DNA of 64,000 nt from Calothrix sp. PCC 7103. Lineage in GTDB: Bacteria; Cyanobacteriota; Cyanobacteriia; Cyanobacteriales; Nostocaceae. The translations under genes and the position numbers were made by a program. Of this stretch, positions 1 to 8,648 are shown piece after piece; the stretch's first letter is position 1, and the number at the start of each line of letters is the position of its first letter. The stretch is taken from contig NZ_KB217483.1 of assembly GCF_000331305.1 (NCBI RefSeq), positions 353,534 to 417,533 on the forward strand. Reading direction: 5' to 3'. The notes under the pieces are model-generated. The model was not told the origin of the DNA. It was given only the letters and a program-made list of their open reading frames with translations, and made no database searches.

Positions 1-138
1 ATGGCACGGTATCCGAATACGATTAAAGGACAACTTCAAGGTTTGGCTGAGTTTACAAAAGTATATGTTGCGGCTCTTAAAGAAAATAGAGGGTTAAATG
101 ATGAACCACATAAGGAGCGAGGATTTCCCGCAGGGTAG
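1..138 (+). CDS. Short ORF at the window edge, unknown
   Basis: An open frame of 45 codons runs from the first base to a TAG. It begins with ATG exactly at the window edge, so this may be the true start or an internal methionine of a gene that begins upstream. The peptide is mixed and basic, with no signal peptide, membrane segment or motif that I recognise. It lies upstream of the type IV secretion genes in the same direction and is followed by a dispersed inverted repeat. It may be the 3' end of an upstream gene. Confidence 0.3.
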   Translation: MARYPNTIKGQLQGLAEFTKVYVAALKENRGLNDEPHKERGFPAG

Positions 139-140
139 GA

Positions 141-290
141 CACAAAGGCACAAAGCAAGAGAAGAGAAGAAGCATTTGACGAATGATTAGTATTGTGACA
201 ACAGTCGTAAAATAATCGTATTTACTCTCTCACGTTTCCTGTTACTTTTCCTTTCTTTCTTTCTTCCTTCGTGTCCTTTGTGCCTTTGTG
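141..290. repeat. Intergenic inverted repeat, 15-bp arms
   Basis: CACAAAGGCACAAAG at 141-155 is perfectly complementary to CTTTGTGCCTTTGTG at 276-290. The intervening DNA is pyrimidine-rich. The right arm and its flank resemble an intergenic sequence often seen in cyanobacterial genomes. The element occupies most of the gap before the first secretion gene and could act as a folded RNA or a transcription boundary; that role is inference. Confidence 0.6.
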
Positions 291-355
291 GTTTAATAAA
301 TTGATTTTTGTACAAAGGATTTAGGAATTTTATATTAATCAAGGAGTTGATAAAT

Positions 356-1183
356 ATGAACCTGAAAAGAAAACATCGTTCGTTACATAGATTTACCAAA
401 AAAGTGAAAAGTATTTCTGTGGTTGGTATAACAGCAATAGGATTAAGTTTAACAGTAATAAACTCAGCATTTTGCGCCAATGTCGATACGCCAGAGACTC
501 GTTCAATTACTAAAACAGCTAATTCTATTAGCAATACCTCTAACTCAATTCAAAATTTTGTTGATGATTTAGGCTCATTTGTAAGAGGTAATTTATTTGG
601 AGGTATTACAAATTTTGTCAATAACGCTCTTGGTTCAGTTGAAGTGCCCGATTTGGGTGAAGTTGTTGGGGAAATTATGAAAGGTTCGCTACCTGAAGAT
701 GGAGAAACATCGAGCAAATTGGAAAATAACCTTAAAAACTCTTATGCAATTCGTCAAGACTTAGCAAATCAAAGCGAACGAGTAGGAGCAATTGAAGTAG
801 CGCAAAACAAAACTCTCTCTAAAAATGCTCAAAACAAATCTAAAAATACATTAGAACAAAGCGCAAATTCTCAACTTGAATCAAGCTCTATGGCGGATGA
901 TTCACAAAATACTGATACTTCACAGCATATTCTCCAAAACATATCTCAACAGCTAAAAAATAATGCCACAATTGCTGACTTACAGTTACAGGAAGCATCA
1001 CAAGCACGTCAAGATAGAGCTCTAGATTTAACTCTCACCGCTCAAACTGCACAAGAACTAAATACTTTCAACACAGGAGAACGCCAAACCAGGATTGCAA
1101 CAGGTAATAATGCAGTATCTCAAGGCGCCTTATTAACAATGCCTGGAGGAAGTGTCTTTAGTCAAAATTCGACCAGTCAGTAA
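356..1183 (+). CDS. Secreted coiled protein at the VirB5 position of the T4SS cluster
   Basis: I chose ATG 356 (275 aa) over the in-frame 308 start because AAGGAGTT lies just upstream of it. The N-terminus is a textbook signal peptide: basic residues 2-18, a hydrophobic core at about 19-35, and cleavage near FCA-N at about residue 40. The mature part is polar, rich in Asn, Gln and Ser, and predicted mostly helical, with no Cys pair or enzyme motif. A secreted, helical protein directly before a VirB6-like gene fits the position of VirB5 (a minor pilin adhesin), but I see no diagnostic sequence. The location (periplasm or cell surface) is well supported; the VirB5 role is inference from gene order. 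Confidence 0.6.
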   Translation: MNLKRKHRSLHRFTKKVKSISVVGITAIGLSLTVINSAFCANVDTPETRSITKTANSISNTSNSIQNFVDDLGSFVRGNLFGGITNFVNNALGSVEVPDLGEVVGEIMKGSLPEDGETSSKLENNLKNSYAIRQDLANQSERVGAIEVAQNKTLSKNAQNKSKNTLEQSANSQLESSSMADDSQNTDTSQHILQNISQQLKNNATIADLQLQEASQARQDRALDLTLTAQTAQELNTFNTGERQTRIATGNNAVSQGALLTMPGGSVFSQNSTSQ

Positions 1184-1203
1184 TTGTAGATTATTTAAGC
1201 TTT

Positions 1204-2298
1204 ATGTTCTCTCCCCTCTTGATTTCACAAGTAACGCCACCTGATAATAACTCAGCTTCATCTGTTGGTCTTACCCTAATCACCAGTAGTATTGAACTGA
1301 GTAAACAAACCGTTGAATCGTGGAATAAAGCTTGGGGAGATGTAGTTAACCCATCCGGCGCCTTATGGGCTGGTTTATGTAATCTAGGTACTACCCTTGC
1401 AGCATTAAGTATCATTTTCTTAGCTGTGAAAATGGCTTCTGATTACCAAGAAAAGCGCTTTTTATGGTCAGAGCTAGCTGCATCTGTTGTCTATCCTTTA
1501 GTTATTGCTTTATTTTTAGGTAGCAATGGCTACTTACTTTCTCAAACAGTTCTTATCGTTAGAAATATCGGGCACCAGCAAGTTATTAGTGTTCTCAATA
1601 TCCAACTAGCCGATACAACTTTTAAACAAGCAATATCTGATGTAACTCTAACTCAAAGCGTCAAAACCCAAGTATCTACAATCTATGCTGAATGCCAAGG
1701 TAAAATTGGTAAACCGCTTACAGACTGCCTCACTGAAAAAAGACCAATAATAGAGCAGATTCTTACGGAGGCAGAAAAACAAAATAATGGACCCCTGGAA
1801 GAGGCGCGTAAAGCTGTGGCACAGCTAACAGACTTTGTACAAAATCCAGGCGCCGTTTTCAGTGCATCGATTTCACTAATATTAATCACCTTTCTCTACG
1901 CCCTGCAATGGGCATTTGTAAACATTTTAGAAGCTGCACTAATTATGACTGCGACTTTTGCACCTATTGCTTTGGGATTAAGTTTATTACCTTTAGGTTC
2001 AAAACCAATATGGGCTTGGGCTAGCGGGTTTGTTTCATTGTTTGGAGTTCAACTTGGTTACAACATTGTTGTTGGTTTAGCTGCGACGGTAATAGTTGCT
2101 GCTGGCGCCCAAAGTGCATCTGATTTAGCTTTTTTAGCATTTATTAGTATTTTTGCTCCAGCTTTAGCGCTTTTAATAGCAGGAGGTGGAGGCGTTGCAC
2201 TTTATACAGGTATTAATAGTCGAGTTCCAGCCCTTGTTAATGCTGCATTTGATGGTGTGGTAGCCGTTGCAACGGGTTTTGCTGGTAAGAGCTTGTGA
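1204..2298 (+). CDS. VirB6/TrbL-like polytopic membrane protein
   Basis: A 364-aa protein with hydrophobic stretches at roughly residues 59-75, 90-117, 223-250, 255-285 and 290-330. A soluble loop (about 125-220) contains the only Cys pair. The membrane-rich C-terminal half, full of Ala and Gly, and the location just before VirB8-, VirB10- and VirB9-like genes match VirB6/TrbL, the inner-membrane platform of type IV secretion channels. No enzyme motif is present. The start ATG 1204 has only a weak ribosome-binding site, and the gene follows its predecessor by about 20 bp, so it is probably co-transcribed. Assignment rests on topology and context, because this family is poorly conserved in sequence. 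Confidence 0.7.
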   Translation: MFSPLLISQVTPPDNNSASSVGLTLITSSIELSKQTVESWNKAWGDVVNPSGALWAGLCNLGTTLAALSIIFLAVKMASDYQEKRFLWSELAASVVYPLVIALFLGSNGYLLSQTVLIVRNIGHQQVISVLNIQLADTTFKQAISDVTLTQSVKTQVSTIYAECQGKIGKPLTDCLTEKRPIIEQILTEAEKQNNGPLEEARKAVAQLTDFVQNPGAVFSASISLILITFLYALQWAFVNILEAALIMTATFAPIALGLSLLPLGSKPIWAWASGFVSLFGVQLGYNIVVGLAATVIVAAGAQSASDLAFLAFISIFAPALALLIAGGGGVALYTGINSRVPALVNAAFDGVVAVATGFAGKSL

Positions 2299-2307
2299 GG
2301 TATTACA

Positions 2308-3042
2308 ATGCTGAAGTCTTTGAAACAGGTTAGACGACCTAAAATATTGCTTGATTCTAAAGATATTCTGCCGCTATGTTTTATTGGGCTGACTATTTTT
2401 AGTTTATTAAGCTTTTTATTCATATTGTTTTTGAGTTTTAAAGTCAATCAACTCTCAGAACGGAAAACGACTTTTGTACAGTTGGTCAATGGTCGTGCTT
2501 TGGTTATGTCAGAGCAAGATTATTTATATCGCTATCCAGAAGTTATCAAAAATACAGTTCGACAGTGGGCTAATTTGACTTTTAATTGGGATGGTGTAAT
2601 TAGTGGCACTAAAGAGCTAGATAAAGGGCGAGATATTGGTAAAGGTAAGCGTGTTACAACAAATGCTTATTTCGGCTCATTCTTAATAGAGCTTTCTAAA
2701 GGTGGATTTCGGCAAGCTGCATTACAACAACTAGCGGATATTACACCGTCGCGTGTATTTAATGGTCAAGTTCGCTCAAAAATTATTATTTCTTACCTCT
2801 CAAGTCCTCGGCAAATTAAAACGGGTAAATGGGAAGTAGATATGGTCGCTACACGAGTTCTAGTAAATACTTCGGGTGGCGCTGATGAAGAAATCTCTTT
2901 CAACCGCACGTTTACTTTACAAGCTGTAGATATACCTCAATCACCAGAAAATAATGCTGAAGTACTAGCAAGACAATTATATGAAATTAGAAGTGCAGGT
3001 TTAGAAATAACCAATATTTCTGAATTCACACCAAATAAATAG
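2308..3042 (+). CDS. VirB8/TrbF-like inner-membrane T4SS protein
   Basis: A 244-aa bitopic protein. A short basic N-terminus is followed by one transmembrane helix at about residues 17-43 and then a soluble domain of about 200 aa. That domain, with alternating helix and strand, has the size and layout of the NTF2-like periplasmic domain of VirB8/TrbF. It begins nine bases after the VirB6-like gene and is followed after ten bases by the VirB10-like gene, which is the normal neighbourhood for this bridging component. The call rests on architecture and position; no invariant VirB8 motif can be asserted by eye. Confidence 0.65.
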   Translation: MLKSLKQVRRPKILLDSKDILPLCFIGLTIFSLLSFLFILFLSFKVNQLSERKTTFVQLVNGRALVMSEQDYLYRYPEVIKNTVRQWANLTFNWDGVISGTKELDKGRDIGKGKRVTTNAYFGSFLIELSKGGFRQAALQQLADITPSRVFNGQVRSKIIISYLSSPRQIKTGKWEVDMVATRVLVNTSGGADEEISFNRTFTLQAVDIPQSPENNAEVLARQLYEIRSAGLEITNISEFTPNK

Positions 3043-3052
3043 AGAGAAACTT

Positions 3053-4669
3053 ATGAATAATTTTAATAGTCCAGATTTAGATGATGATTTAACACCGCAA
3101 GAAGAACTAGAAATATCAGGGTATCAACCCCAAGAAGCGGCTTTAATTGACCAAGAATACTTAATTGGGCGTGACTCAGAACAAGCCGAACCAATTGACA
3201 GCAGCGAGAATCCACTCGTTCGAGGCGCCATCGTATCTCTTTTAGTAGGTGGTGTGATGGGTTTTGGTTGGATGTGTTGGTCAATATTTTTCGCACCGAA
3301 ACAAATTGCGAAAACTCCTACTACACCAAAACCAACACAACAAGCATTCGCGCAATCTCAAAGTGAAGAGGAAGCACGTCTAAAAGCTGAACTCGCACTG
3401 CGTAATCAACAAAGTTTGAAAGACAAGGAAATACAAAAACCTTCAATACCAAAACCCGAACCAAGGGTTCAGAAATCGGTGCCAGTTAAACAAACTCGAA
3501 TTGCTAGCCTACCACCACCTAGAGTTATCCGTTCGATTGTTCCATCGGCACCAAGGGTAATTACACAAACGGCGCCACGCCAACAACCAAGACAACCAAG
3601 AAATTTACCCGTTAACAAGCCAATACAACCTATCGATCCATTTAAGCAATGGAGCGAACTTGCGACCGTCGGGCAGCAAGTAGTCGCTTTAAGCGAGAGT
3701 CCTTCCGTTCAAGAAACGAAAACTGTGTTTAATAAAGTTGAACAAACTAATACACTCGATAGTACATCAAGAATTAATTCATCCCCAGAAGTTTACACAG
3801 AGGTAAGCTCTTACCCGGTGGAACAGACCTCAAAAGCCAACATAGAGAAGCCTTCACCGATTCCGGTTGTTAGTGTAAATAGCAGTGCATTTAATACAGA
3901 AAAAAGTTTAGACCAAATTCAAACACCTGGAGAATGGGGGATAGTTAACCGTCAAAGTCCAAATACTCAATATTCTGACTTTATACAAACTGCTTCTACT
4001 ACACCAAGTAATTTACAAGTTCAAATTGGAACAACAGCAAAAGCAAAAGTACTAGTACCAATGCTTTGGGCTAAAGAAGATAAAAATCAGGGACGGTTTG
4101 CTGTTGAGTTAGAAGAGGATGTTTTGTCAAATGATGGTCGCGTAGCTTTACCCAAAGGAACAATTTTAATCACAGAGGTTGATTCGGTGTCGGGAGCTAA
4201 CAACTTAGTAAAACAGAGCGTTGTAGCAATTGTTTATACTGATAGTTTAGGGAAAGTTCGACAACAAACAATTCCACCAGATGCTATTTTAGTTCGAGGT
4301 TCAGATAATAAACCCTTGATAGCACAATCACTTCAAGATAGAGGCGCCGCCATTGCACAACAAGATATTTTAATTGGTTTACTTGGTGCAGCAGGTCGGG
4401 CTGGTCAAGTTTTTAACCAAAATCAAACTCAATCTCAAACAGTAATTTCCAACGGCGGGTTTAATAGTCAAACGATTGTAACTCTTGCCCGTAAACCGAA
4501 TATTTTAGCGGCAGCAGTCGAAGGTTTTTTTCAACCAATGCAACAGCGCTTGAGTAAGCGCGCGGATAAAACAGATAGTGATTTACAAAACCGTCCTAAC
4601 GTCGCAATCGTTCCAGCAGGTACTAAGGTATCTATCTTTTTCAACAGTTTCTTTGAAATTACCCGTTAG
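3053..4669 (+). CDS. virB10: VirB10/TrbI-like T4SS core-complex protein
   Basis: A 538-aa protein with the classical VirB10 layout. It has an acidic cytoplasmic N-terminus (1-60), one membrane helix (about 62-82), a long proline-rich linker (85-330), and a C-terminal beta-rich domain from about 335. The C-terminal segment contains the family pattern of an inhibitor-like stretch with RFAVELEEDV, LPKGT and a following PPDA segment. VirB10 spans both membranes and links the coupling ATPase to the outer-membrane cap. RBS AGAGAAA precedes ATG 3053. The gene lies within the tight plus-strand secretion operon. Confidence 0.85.
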   Translation: MNNFNSPDLDDDLTPQEELEISGYQPQEAALIDQEYLIGRDSEQAEPIDSSENPLVRGAIVSLLVGGVMGFGWMCWSIFFAPKQIAKTPTTPKPTQQAFAQSQSEEEARLKAELALRNQQSLKDKEIQKPSIPKPEPRVQKSVPVKQTRIASLPPPRVIRSIVPSAPRVITQTAPRQQPRQPRNLPVNKPIQPIDPFKQWSELATVGQQVVALSESPSVQETKTVFNKVEQTNTLDSTSRINSSPEVYTEVSSYPVEQTSKANIEKPSPIPVVSVNSSAFNTEKSLDQIQTPGEWGIVNRQSPNTQYSDFIQTASTTPSNLQVQIGTTAKAKVLVPMLWAKEDKNQGRFAVELEEDVLSNDGRVALPKGTILITEVDSVSGANNLVKQSVVAIVYTDSLGKVRQQTIPPDAILVRGSDNKPLIAQSLQDRGAAIAQQDILIGLLGAAGRAGQVFNQNQTQSQTVISNGGFNSQTIVTLARKPNILAAAVEGFFQPMQQRLSKRADKTDSDLQNRPNVAIVPAGTKVSIFFNSFFEITR

Positions 4670-4673
4670 ACTT

Positions 4674-5384
4674 ATGAAAACCAAAATAATCAGTGCGATT
4701 AGTTTTGTGATTATAGCTTTTACGGCGCCTGCTTACGCGCAACAATTAGTAAAACAGCAAGTTCCAGAAAATACAGACTCTTCAATAAATGTTCAAGTCT
4801 GGTCAGGTAGAGGAACAGCGATTGATTTCTCTGATGCCAACGAACAAATAACTCAAATTTTTCTTGCTGACCCCAGCCGTTTTACTTATGCAACCGATAC
4901 TCCATTATCTAGCGGTCAAGCTACAACGGTGTTTCTTCGCCGAATCAAGCCGTTAAAATTTCCAAATTTGACTACAGCGAACGTTACAAACTTATTTGTC
5001 AAAACTAAAACGAGTGCAGGAAACTCACGATTATATACATTTAATATCCAGCCAGGAGAAAATGAACCAGGATACAGCGCTTTAAATATGGCGCTTATAA
5101 ACGCTAGTCAACAAAATAATCGTACTTTAGAGGTTGGTGATGGGCGCAAAGCAACATTGGGAGATATTGAGCGCGGTTTAATTGCATCAATCCGTCTAGG
5201 ATATGCTCCCGCTTCTGACCCAGTAGTGTCAAAGGTTAGAGAATTTGTAGCGCTTGCCAGAAATATCTCGAATAAATCTTTAGTTGAAATTGCACAAAAT
5301 TCTAATTTGTCCCTAAGAGTACTAACGGAACTAGGACTGCTGGGAATTGAAGATAGTTTAAAAATACAAGTCTTACCTAGATAA
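4674..5384 (+). CDS. VirB9/TraK-like secreted T4SS component
   Basis: A longer frame opens at 4578 inside the preceding gene, but ATG 4674 starts four bases after the VirB10-like stop and yields a clean signal peptide (MKTK, hydrophobic core, AYA-QQ cleavage near residue 21). The 236-aa product then has a beta-rich domain (about 35-140) with a segment on interaction with a phosphate-poor, Thr- and Ser-rich surface, followed by a helical C-terminus. A secreted beta protein coupled to VirB10 is expected to be VirB9/TraK, the partner in the outer-membrane core complex. The family is assigned from location, export signal and fold appearance, not from an invariant motif. Confidence 0.65.
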   Translation: MKTKIISAISFVIIAFTAPAYAQQLVKQQVPENTDSSINVQVWSGRGTAIDFSDANEQITQIFLADPSRFTYATDTPLSSGQATTVFLRRIKPLKFPNLTTANVTNLFVKTKTSAGNSRLYTFNIQPGENEPGYSALNMALINASQQNNRTLEVGDGRKATLGDIERGLIASIRLGYAPASDPVVSKVREFVALARNISNKSLVEIAQNSNLSLRVLTELGLLGIEDSLKIQVLPR

Positions 5385-5445
5385 GCGTGATAATCAGCTT
5401 CCCTCGGATTCTAATGGCGCCACAACAGAAAACTCTAATAATTAG

Positions 5446-6354
5446 GTGAGCAAATTTTACCCTACTGTTATTTATCCAGCTTTAATACTCAATTTTCTCG
5501 CAAACAATCCTATATCTAGTAGCCATGAACATCATAACTTTAAATCAAATCCAATCCTTAAATTTTCAACACCTAATAAATCATACTTATTCAAATTCAA
5601 TCAAGTTTTGTGTTTTTTACTCGGTTTTATTATTCCCATATCTTTTGGTGTCTTATCTCCCTGGTGGTTAGTTGCACTTGTTTGGTTATCGATTGGTCTA
5701 GGTATTGTCTGCACTTTGCCCCCCCTGCCCATCCAAAAGTTAGGGAATCGGAATATGAATCCAGTACAAACACCAGTAACAAAACCCAAAGCTATTTTAC
5801 GTTTTCCTGCATATGAAGCTAAACTGAGCTACCTACTCTTAAATAACGTTTTGCAGCCAACAAGTAAAAGTGATGCACCCGCAGGAGTTTCTGAGAAAGC
5901 TTTTTATCAGATACTCAGGCGCCTGTTTGGTTCGGTAACTCAAGGAATGGCATTTGATAATCCAGAATTTTCTTACCCATATTCTGCCGATTTTATACTT
6001 GTACACGAAAGTGGTTTAAGTATAGACATTGAGATTGATGAGCCTTATGTAGGTGATACTAAAGCTCCTCACCATTGCCTTGACCAAGGTAAAGATGATA
6101 CGAGAAATAAATTTTTTACCAGTAACAACTGGGTAGTAATTCGCTTCAGTGAGAAGCAAGTAGTCAAATATCCATACAGTTGCTGCAAATTTATTGCCTT
6201 GGTTCTAGCGCGCGTTGCAGGTGATTTGACTTATCTCAACCAACTGGGGGAAATAGCTGACCTGCCATGTGAACCAATGTGGAATATCAAGCAAGCTAAA
6301 AAATGGGCGAAAGCTAATTATCGTAAAACCTACCTACCCGCTTATCGGAAATAA
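5446..6354 (+). CDS. Membrane-anchored PD-(D/E)XK nuclease-like protein
   Basis: GTG 5446 is the first usable start (302 aa). Two adjacent hydrophobic segments (about residues 53-95) anchor the protein. The C-terminal half looks like a Vsr/DUF559-type restriction-endonuclease fold: a YSADF segment, then SIDIEIDEPY, then a helix with DDTRNKFF, then NWVVIRFSEKQV. These match the usual order of an acidic residue, E-x-D in place of E-x-K, and the W-x-V-I-R-F strand. It sits between T4SS core genes and an AAA ATPase that starts two bases after it. It may process transferred DNA or exclude incoming DNA; that role is inference. The catalytic Lys is not obvious. Confidence 0.6.
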   Translation: MSKFYPTVIYPALILNFLANNPISSSHEHHNFKSNPILKFSTPNKSYLFKFNQVLCFLLGFIIPISFGVLSPWWLVALVWLSIGLGIVCTLPPLPIQKLGNRNMNPVQTPVTKPKAILRFPAYEAKLSYLLLNNVLQPTSKSDAPAGVSEKAFYQILRRLFGSVTQGMAFDNPEFSYPYSADFILVHESGLSIDIEIDEPYVGDTKAPHHCLDQGKDDTRNKFFTSNNWVVIRFSEKQVVKYPYSCCKFIALVLARVAGDLTYLNQLGEIADLPCEPMWNIKQAKKWAKANYRKTYLPAYRK

Positions 6355-6356
6355 TC

Positions 6357-7925
6357 ATGCAATTTCAAGATTTACCAATACTATTTGACCACGGGCAAAG
6401 TGTTGTCGCAGTAGAGGCGCCACTTACCGAAAGGATGAAGATACTGGAGTTTCTTTATCAAACCGCACTCAATCGCGGACAACAACTGTATTTTTGGAAC
6501 CAGGGTTATAGACAATTACAGCAAGTAAACGAATCAATACAACTTGTTAGGCAAACAGCCGACATATGCACTTCGGGTTTAGCTTGGTTGTTGGAAAACT
6601 CTGATATGACAGGGATATTTGTTTTTGAAGGGGTGATTTCTCCAAGTGCTGAATCCGGCGCCATTGAGCAACAAATACTCTTCATACTGAGTAATTTATT
6701 TTACGAATTAACCACAAACAAAAGACAGCAGCTTGTTGTTTGCCTAGAGACTTATATTGAGCTACCCCCAAGTTTGGCGCCGCTAATTCCAGTTTTAACT
6801 TATGAGCCTACTACTCTAGAACAATTACAGCAAATAGTAGATAGGGTTTTTGTTGGTCAATTTAATTTGAAAGATGAAAATTTTTACCGTAACTGTTTAG
6901 GTTTACCTTGTGGTGAACTAGAAATGGCACTCTCTCGATTATCAGGGCTGGTTAATAGTAATAAAGAACTAGTTGATGCAGTCCTAACTTATAAAAAGAA
7001 CAAGTTAAAGGGTCAGGGAGTCGAGTTTATCAGTGAGCCAGATGTTCCGGAAGCTGGAGGTTTAGATTTATTAGAGGAAATATTGGAACGTGCGGCAGTT
7101 TTACTCAAACCTGAAGCCAAAAACCATAATCTCAAATTTCCCAAAGGAATGATTCTATGGGGACCACCAGGAACTGGTAAATCTTTAAGTGCAAAACTCG
7201 CTGCGAAAAAGATGGGCGTTCCTCTTGTCGCTGCTGACTGGTCAGGATTACGTGGCGCCACTGCTTTTGAGTCAAGAAAGAATTTACGAGAATTTTTACA
7301 GTTCTGTGATGCGAATGGTACACACGGTTTAGTTCTCTATTTTGATGACTTTGATAAAGGTTTTGCTGGTTTTGACTCAGACAACGATGGCGGAATATCT
7401 CGTCAACTAGCAGGAAAATTGCTCACCTGGATGCAAGAGCGAACCTCTCAAGTACTGGTAATGGCAACAGTCAATAGATTAGAGTTTTTACCACCTGAGC
7501 TGATACGTCGTTTTGATGACATTATTTTTGTAGACCTGCCTCACGCTGGCGCCAGATACGAAATTTTTAAGCTGCACTTAGCTAAATATTTTCCGGGGCT
7601 AGACTTTAGTGAACAAGATTGGTGGCGCCTGTTAGGTGAAACTAAACTTTTGACTCCCGCCGAAATTGCACTTGTTGTAAGAAAAACCGCAGAAGAAGCA
7701 TTTTACCGAAACAGCAAGCAGTTTTTGAACGAAGAACTTATTTTTCAACCAAAACAAGTAACCGTAAGAGATTTTATCGAACAACGATATAGCTTTACCC
7801 CTAGCATGATTCGAGAGGAAGACAAAATTGTTGAAATTCGTAATAATGCGTTGTTAGCACGCCCTGCTGCATCGCCTGATAAAAGTAGATGGGCGAAGGC
7901 GCCGTCCGTATTGTTTGGGAACTGA
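6357..7925 (+). CDS. Ycf46-like AAA+ ATPase
   Basis: A 522-aa protein with a divergent N-terminal ATPase-like half and a full AAA+ module. It has Walker A GPPGTGKS at about residues 268-275, the Walker B-like strand LVLYFDDFDK at about 323-332, a sensor-1 region MATVNR, and arginine-finger-like RRFDD. The layout and the sequence around Walker A (LPxxLxWGPPGTGKSLSAK) match the cyanobacterial and plastid Ycf46 family. Ycf46 is normally a chromosomal gene of unclear function linked to inorganic carbon use in Synechocystis. Here the gene is embedded in a conjugation operon directly after a membrane nuclease-like gene, so a role in remodelling the transfer machinery is plausible but unproven. Confidence 0.75.
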   Translation: MQFQDLPILFDHGQSVVAVEAPLTERMKILEFLYQTALNRGQQLYFWNQGYRQLQQVNESIQLVRQTADICTSGLAWLLENSDMTGIFVFEGVISPSAESGAIEQQILFILSNLFYELTTNKRQQLVVCLETYIELPPSLAPLIPVLTYEPTTLEQLQQIVDRVFVGQFNLKDENFYRNCLGLPCGELEMALSRLSGLVNSNKELVDAVLTYKKNKLKGQGVEFISEPDVPEAGGLDLLEEILERAAVLLKPEAKNHNLKFPKGMILWGPPGTGKSLSAKLAAKKMGVPLVAADWSGLRGATAFESRKNLREFLQFCDANGTHGLVLYFDDFDKGFAGFDSDNDGGISRQLAGKLLTWMQERTSQVLVMATVNRLEFLPPELIRRFDDIIFVDLPHAGARYEIFKLHLAKYFPGLDFSEQDWWRLLGETKLLTPAEIALVVRKTAEEAFYRNSKQFLNEELIFQPKQVTVRDFIEQRYSFTPSMIREEDKIVEIRNNALLARPAASPDKSRWAKAPSVLFGN

Positions 7926-7943
7926 AGGTAATATTAACTGCCA

Positions 7944-8225
7944 TTATGCGACTTCTTCAGGCACCGAATCAAGTTTAGAACGCTTTCGTGTCTTTCTTTG
8001 CGGAATATCTTCGGGTTTTCTCATTTCAAATAATTCACCGACTTCCTTGTCAAAGTAGTTACATAATGCTTCTACCGTAACAGTATCGACTCGACCAAAA
8101 TTGTTTGTAAATAAACGATTAATGGTCGTAATATCGAGTCCAACTTCTTTGGCTAGCTGTCTTTGTGACAACTGCGGGTCTTTTTCTGCCATCAGCACGG
8201 CTAGGCGACAATACATCTTTTTCAT
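7944..8225 (-). CDS. XRE-family (Cro/CI-type) regulator
   Basis: The frame extends to a TTG at 8261, but ATG 8225 (93 aa), preceded by AGAAAG, gives a typical compact HTH protein. The helix-turn-helix is visible as LSQRQLAKEVGLDITTINRLF (about residues 22-42), followed by a segment VDTVTVEALCNYFDKEVGELFE typical of the YozG/Cro-CI helices, and a basic tail. It is convergent with the AAA ATPase gene, 18 bp away, and its own upstream region is a 400-bp gap. It could control the genes that start at 8649 or its own promoter. Confidence 0.8.
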   Translation of the reverse strand: MKKMYCRLAVLMAEKDPQLSQRQLAKEVGLDITTINRLFTNNFGRVDTVTVEALCNYFDKEVGELFEMRKPEDIPQRKTRKRSKLDSVPEEVA

Positions 8226-8261
8226 GCTTTCTATCGTACATCCAGAGATCAAATCAGACAA

Positions 8262-8648
8262 TTTCTGGTTTAAACCTTATTTTTTATGTATTAATATAAC
8301 AATTTTATGTTTTAAAATGTTTTTTGTTTGCTTAAAAGGATATAATAGACATATACAAGCTTTTGTTCATTCGCAAAAAAAATAGGGCGTAGGACAAATC
8401 CAAAACCCAGCAAGTGAACAAAAATAAAGACGACTGCTTAAATTCTTAGCGGAATCGCAGTCGCCTTCAGGTCAATATAAATCGAACGTCAAATAATGCC
8501 TCTTGCAAAGGCAAATATCTTTGACGCGACCTTCAGGAATTTTGCTTGCAACAAAGTTCCTGAACATAAGCCCACTCATGTACACACTTGCACTTGGTAA
8601 TGCATTACACCAGTTCCAAACACAAGCTTTAATGGGAGCCATAAGCAT
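8262..8648. other. Intergenic region with two inverted repeats
   Basis: This gap separates the XRE gene from the next plus-strand gene. A near-palindromic pair surrounds 8361-8374 and 8410-8424 (TTTGTTCATTCGC against GCAAGTGAACAAA, 11 of 13 matching). A second hairpin is formed by CGACTGC (8431-8437) and GCAGTCG (8457-8463). A TATAAT hexamer occurs at 8341-8346 without a good -35 box. These could be an operator and leader for the gene at 8649. No ORF of convincing quality is present. Confidence 0.45.

Noticed and set aside
308-355. Upstream start for the secreted protein at 308
   Set aside because: The 16 extra residues would bury the signal peptide, and the RBS lies before 356.
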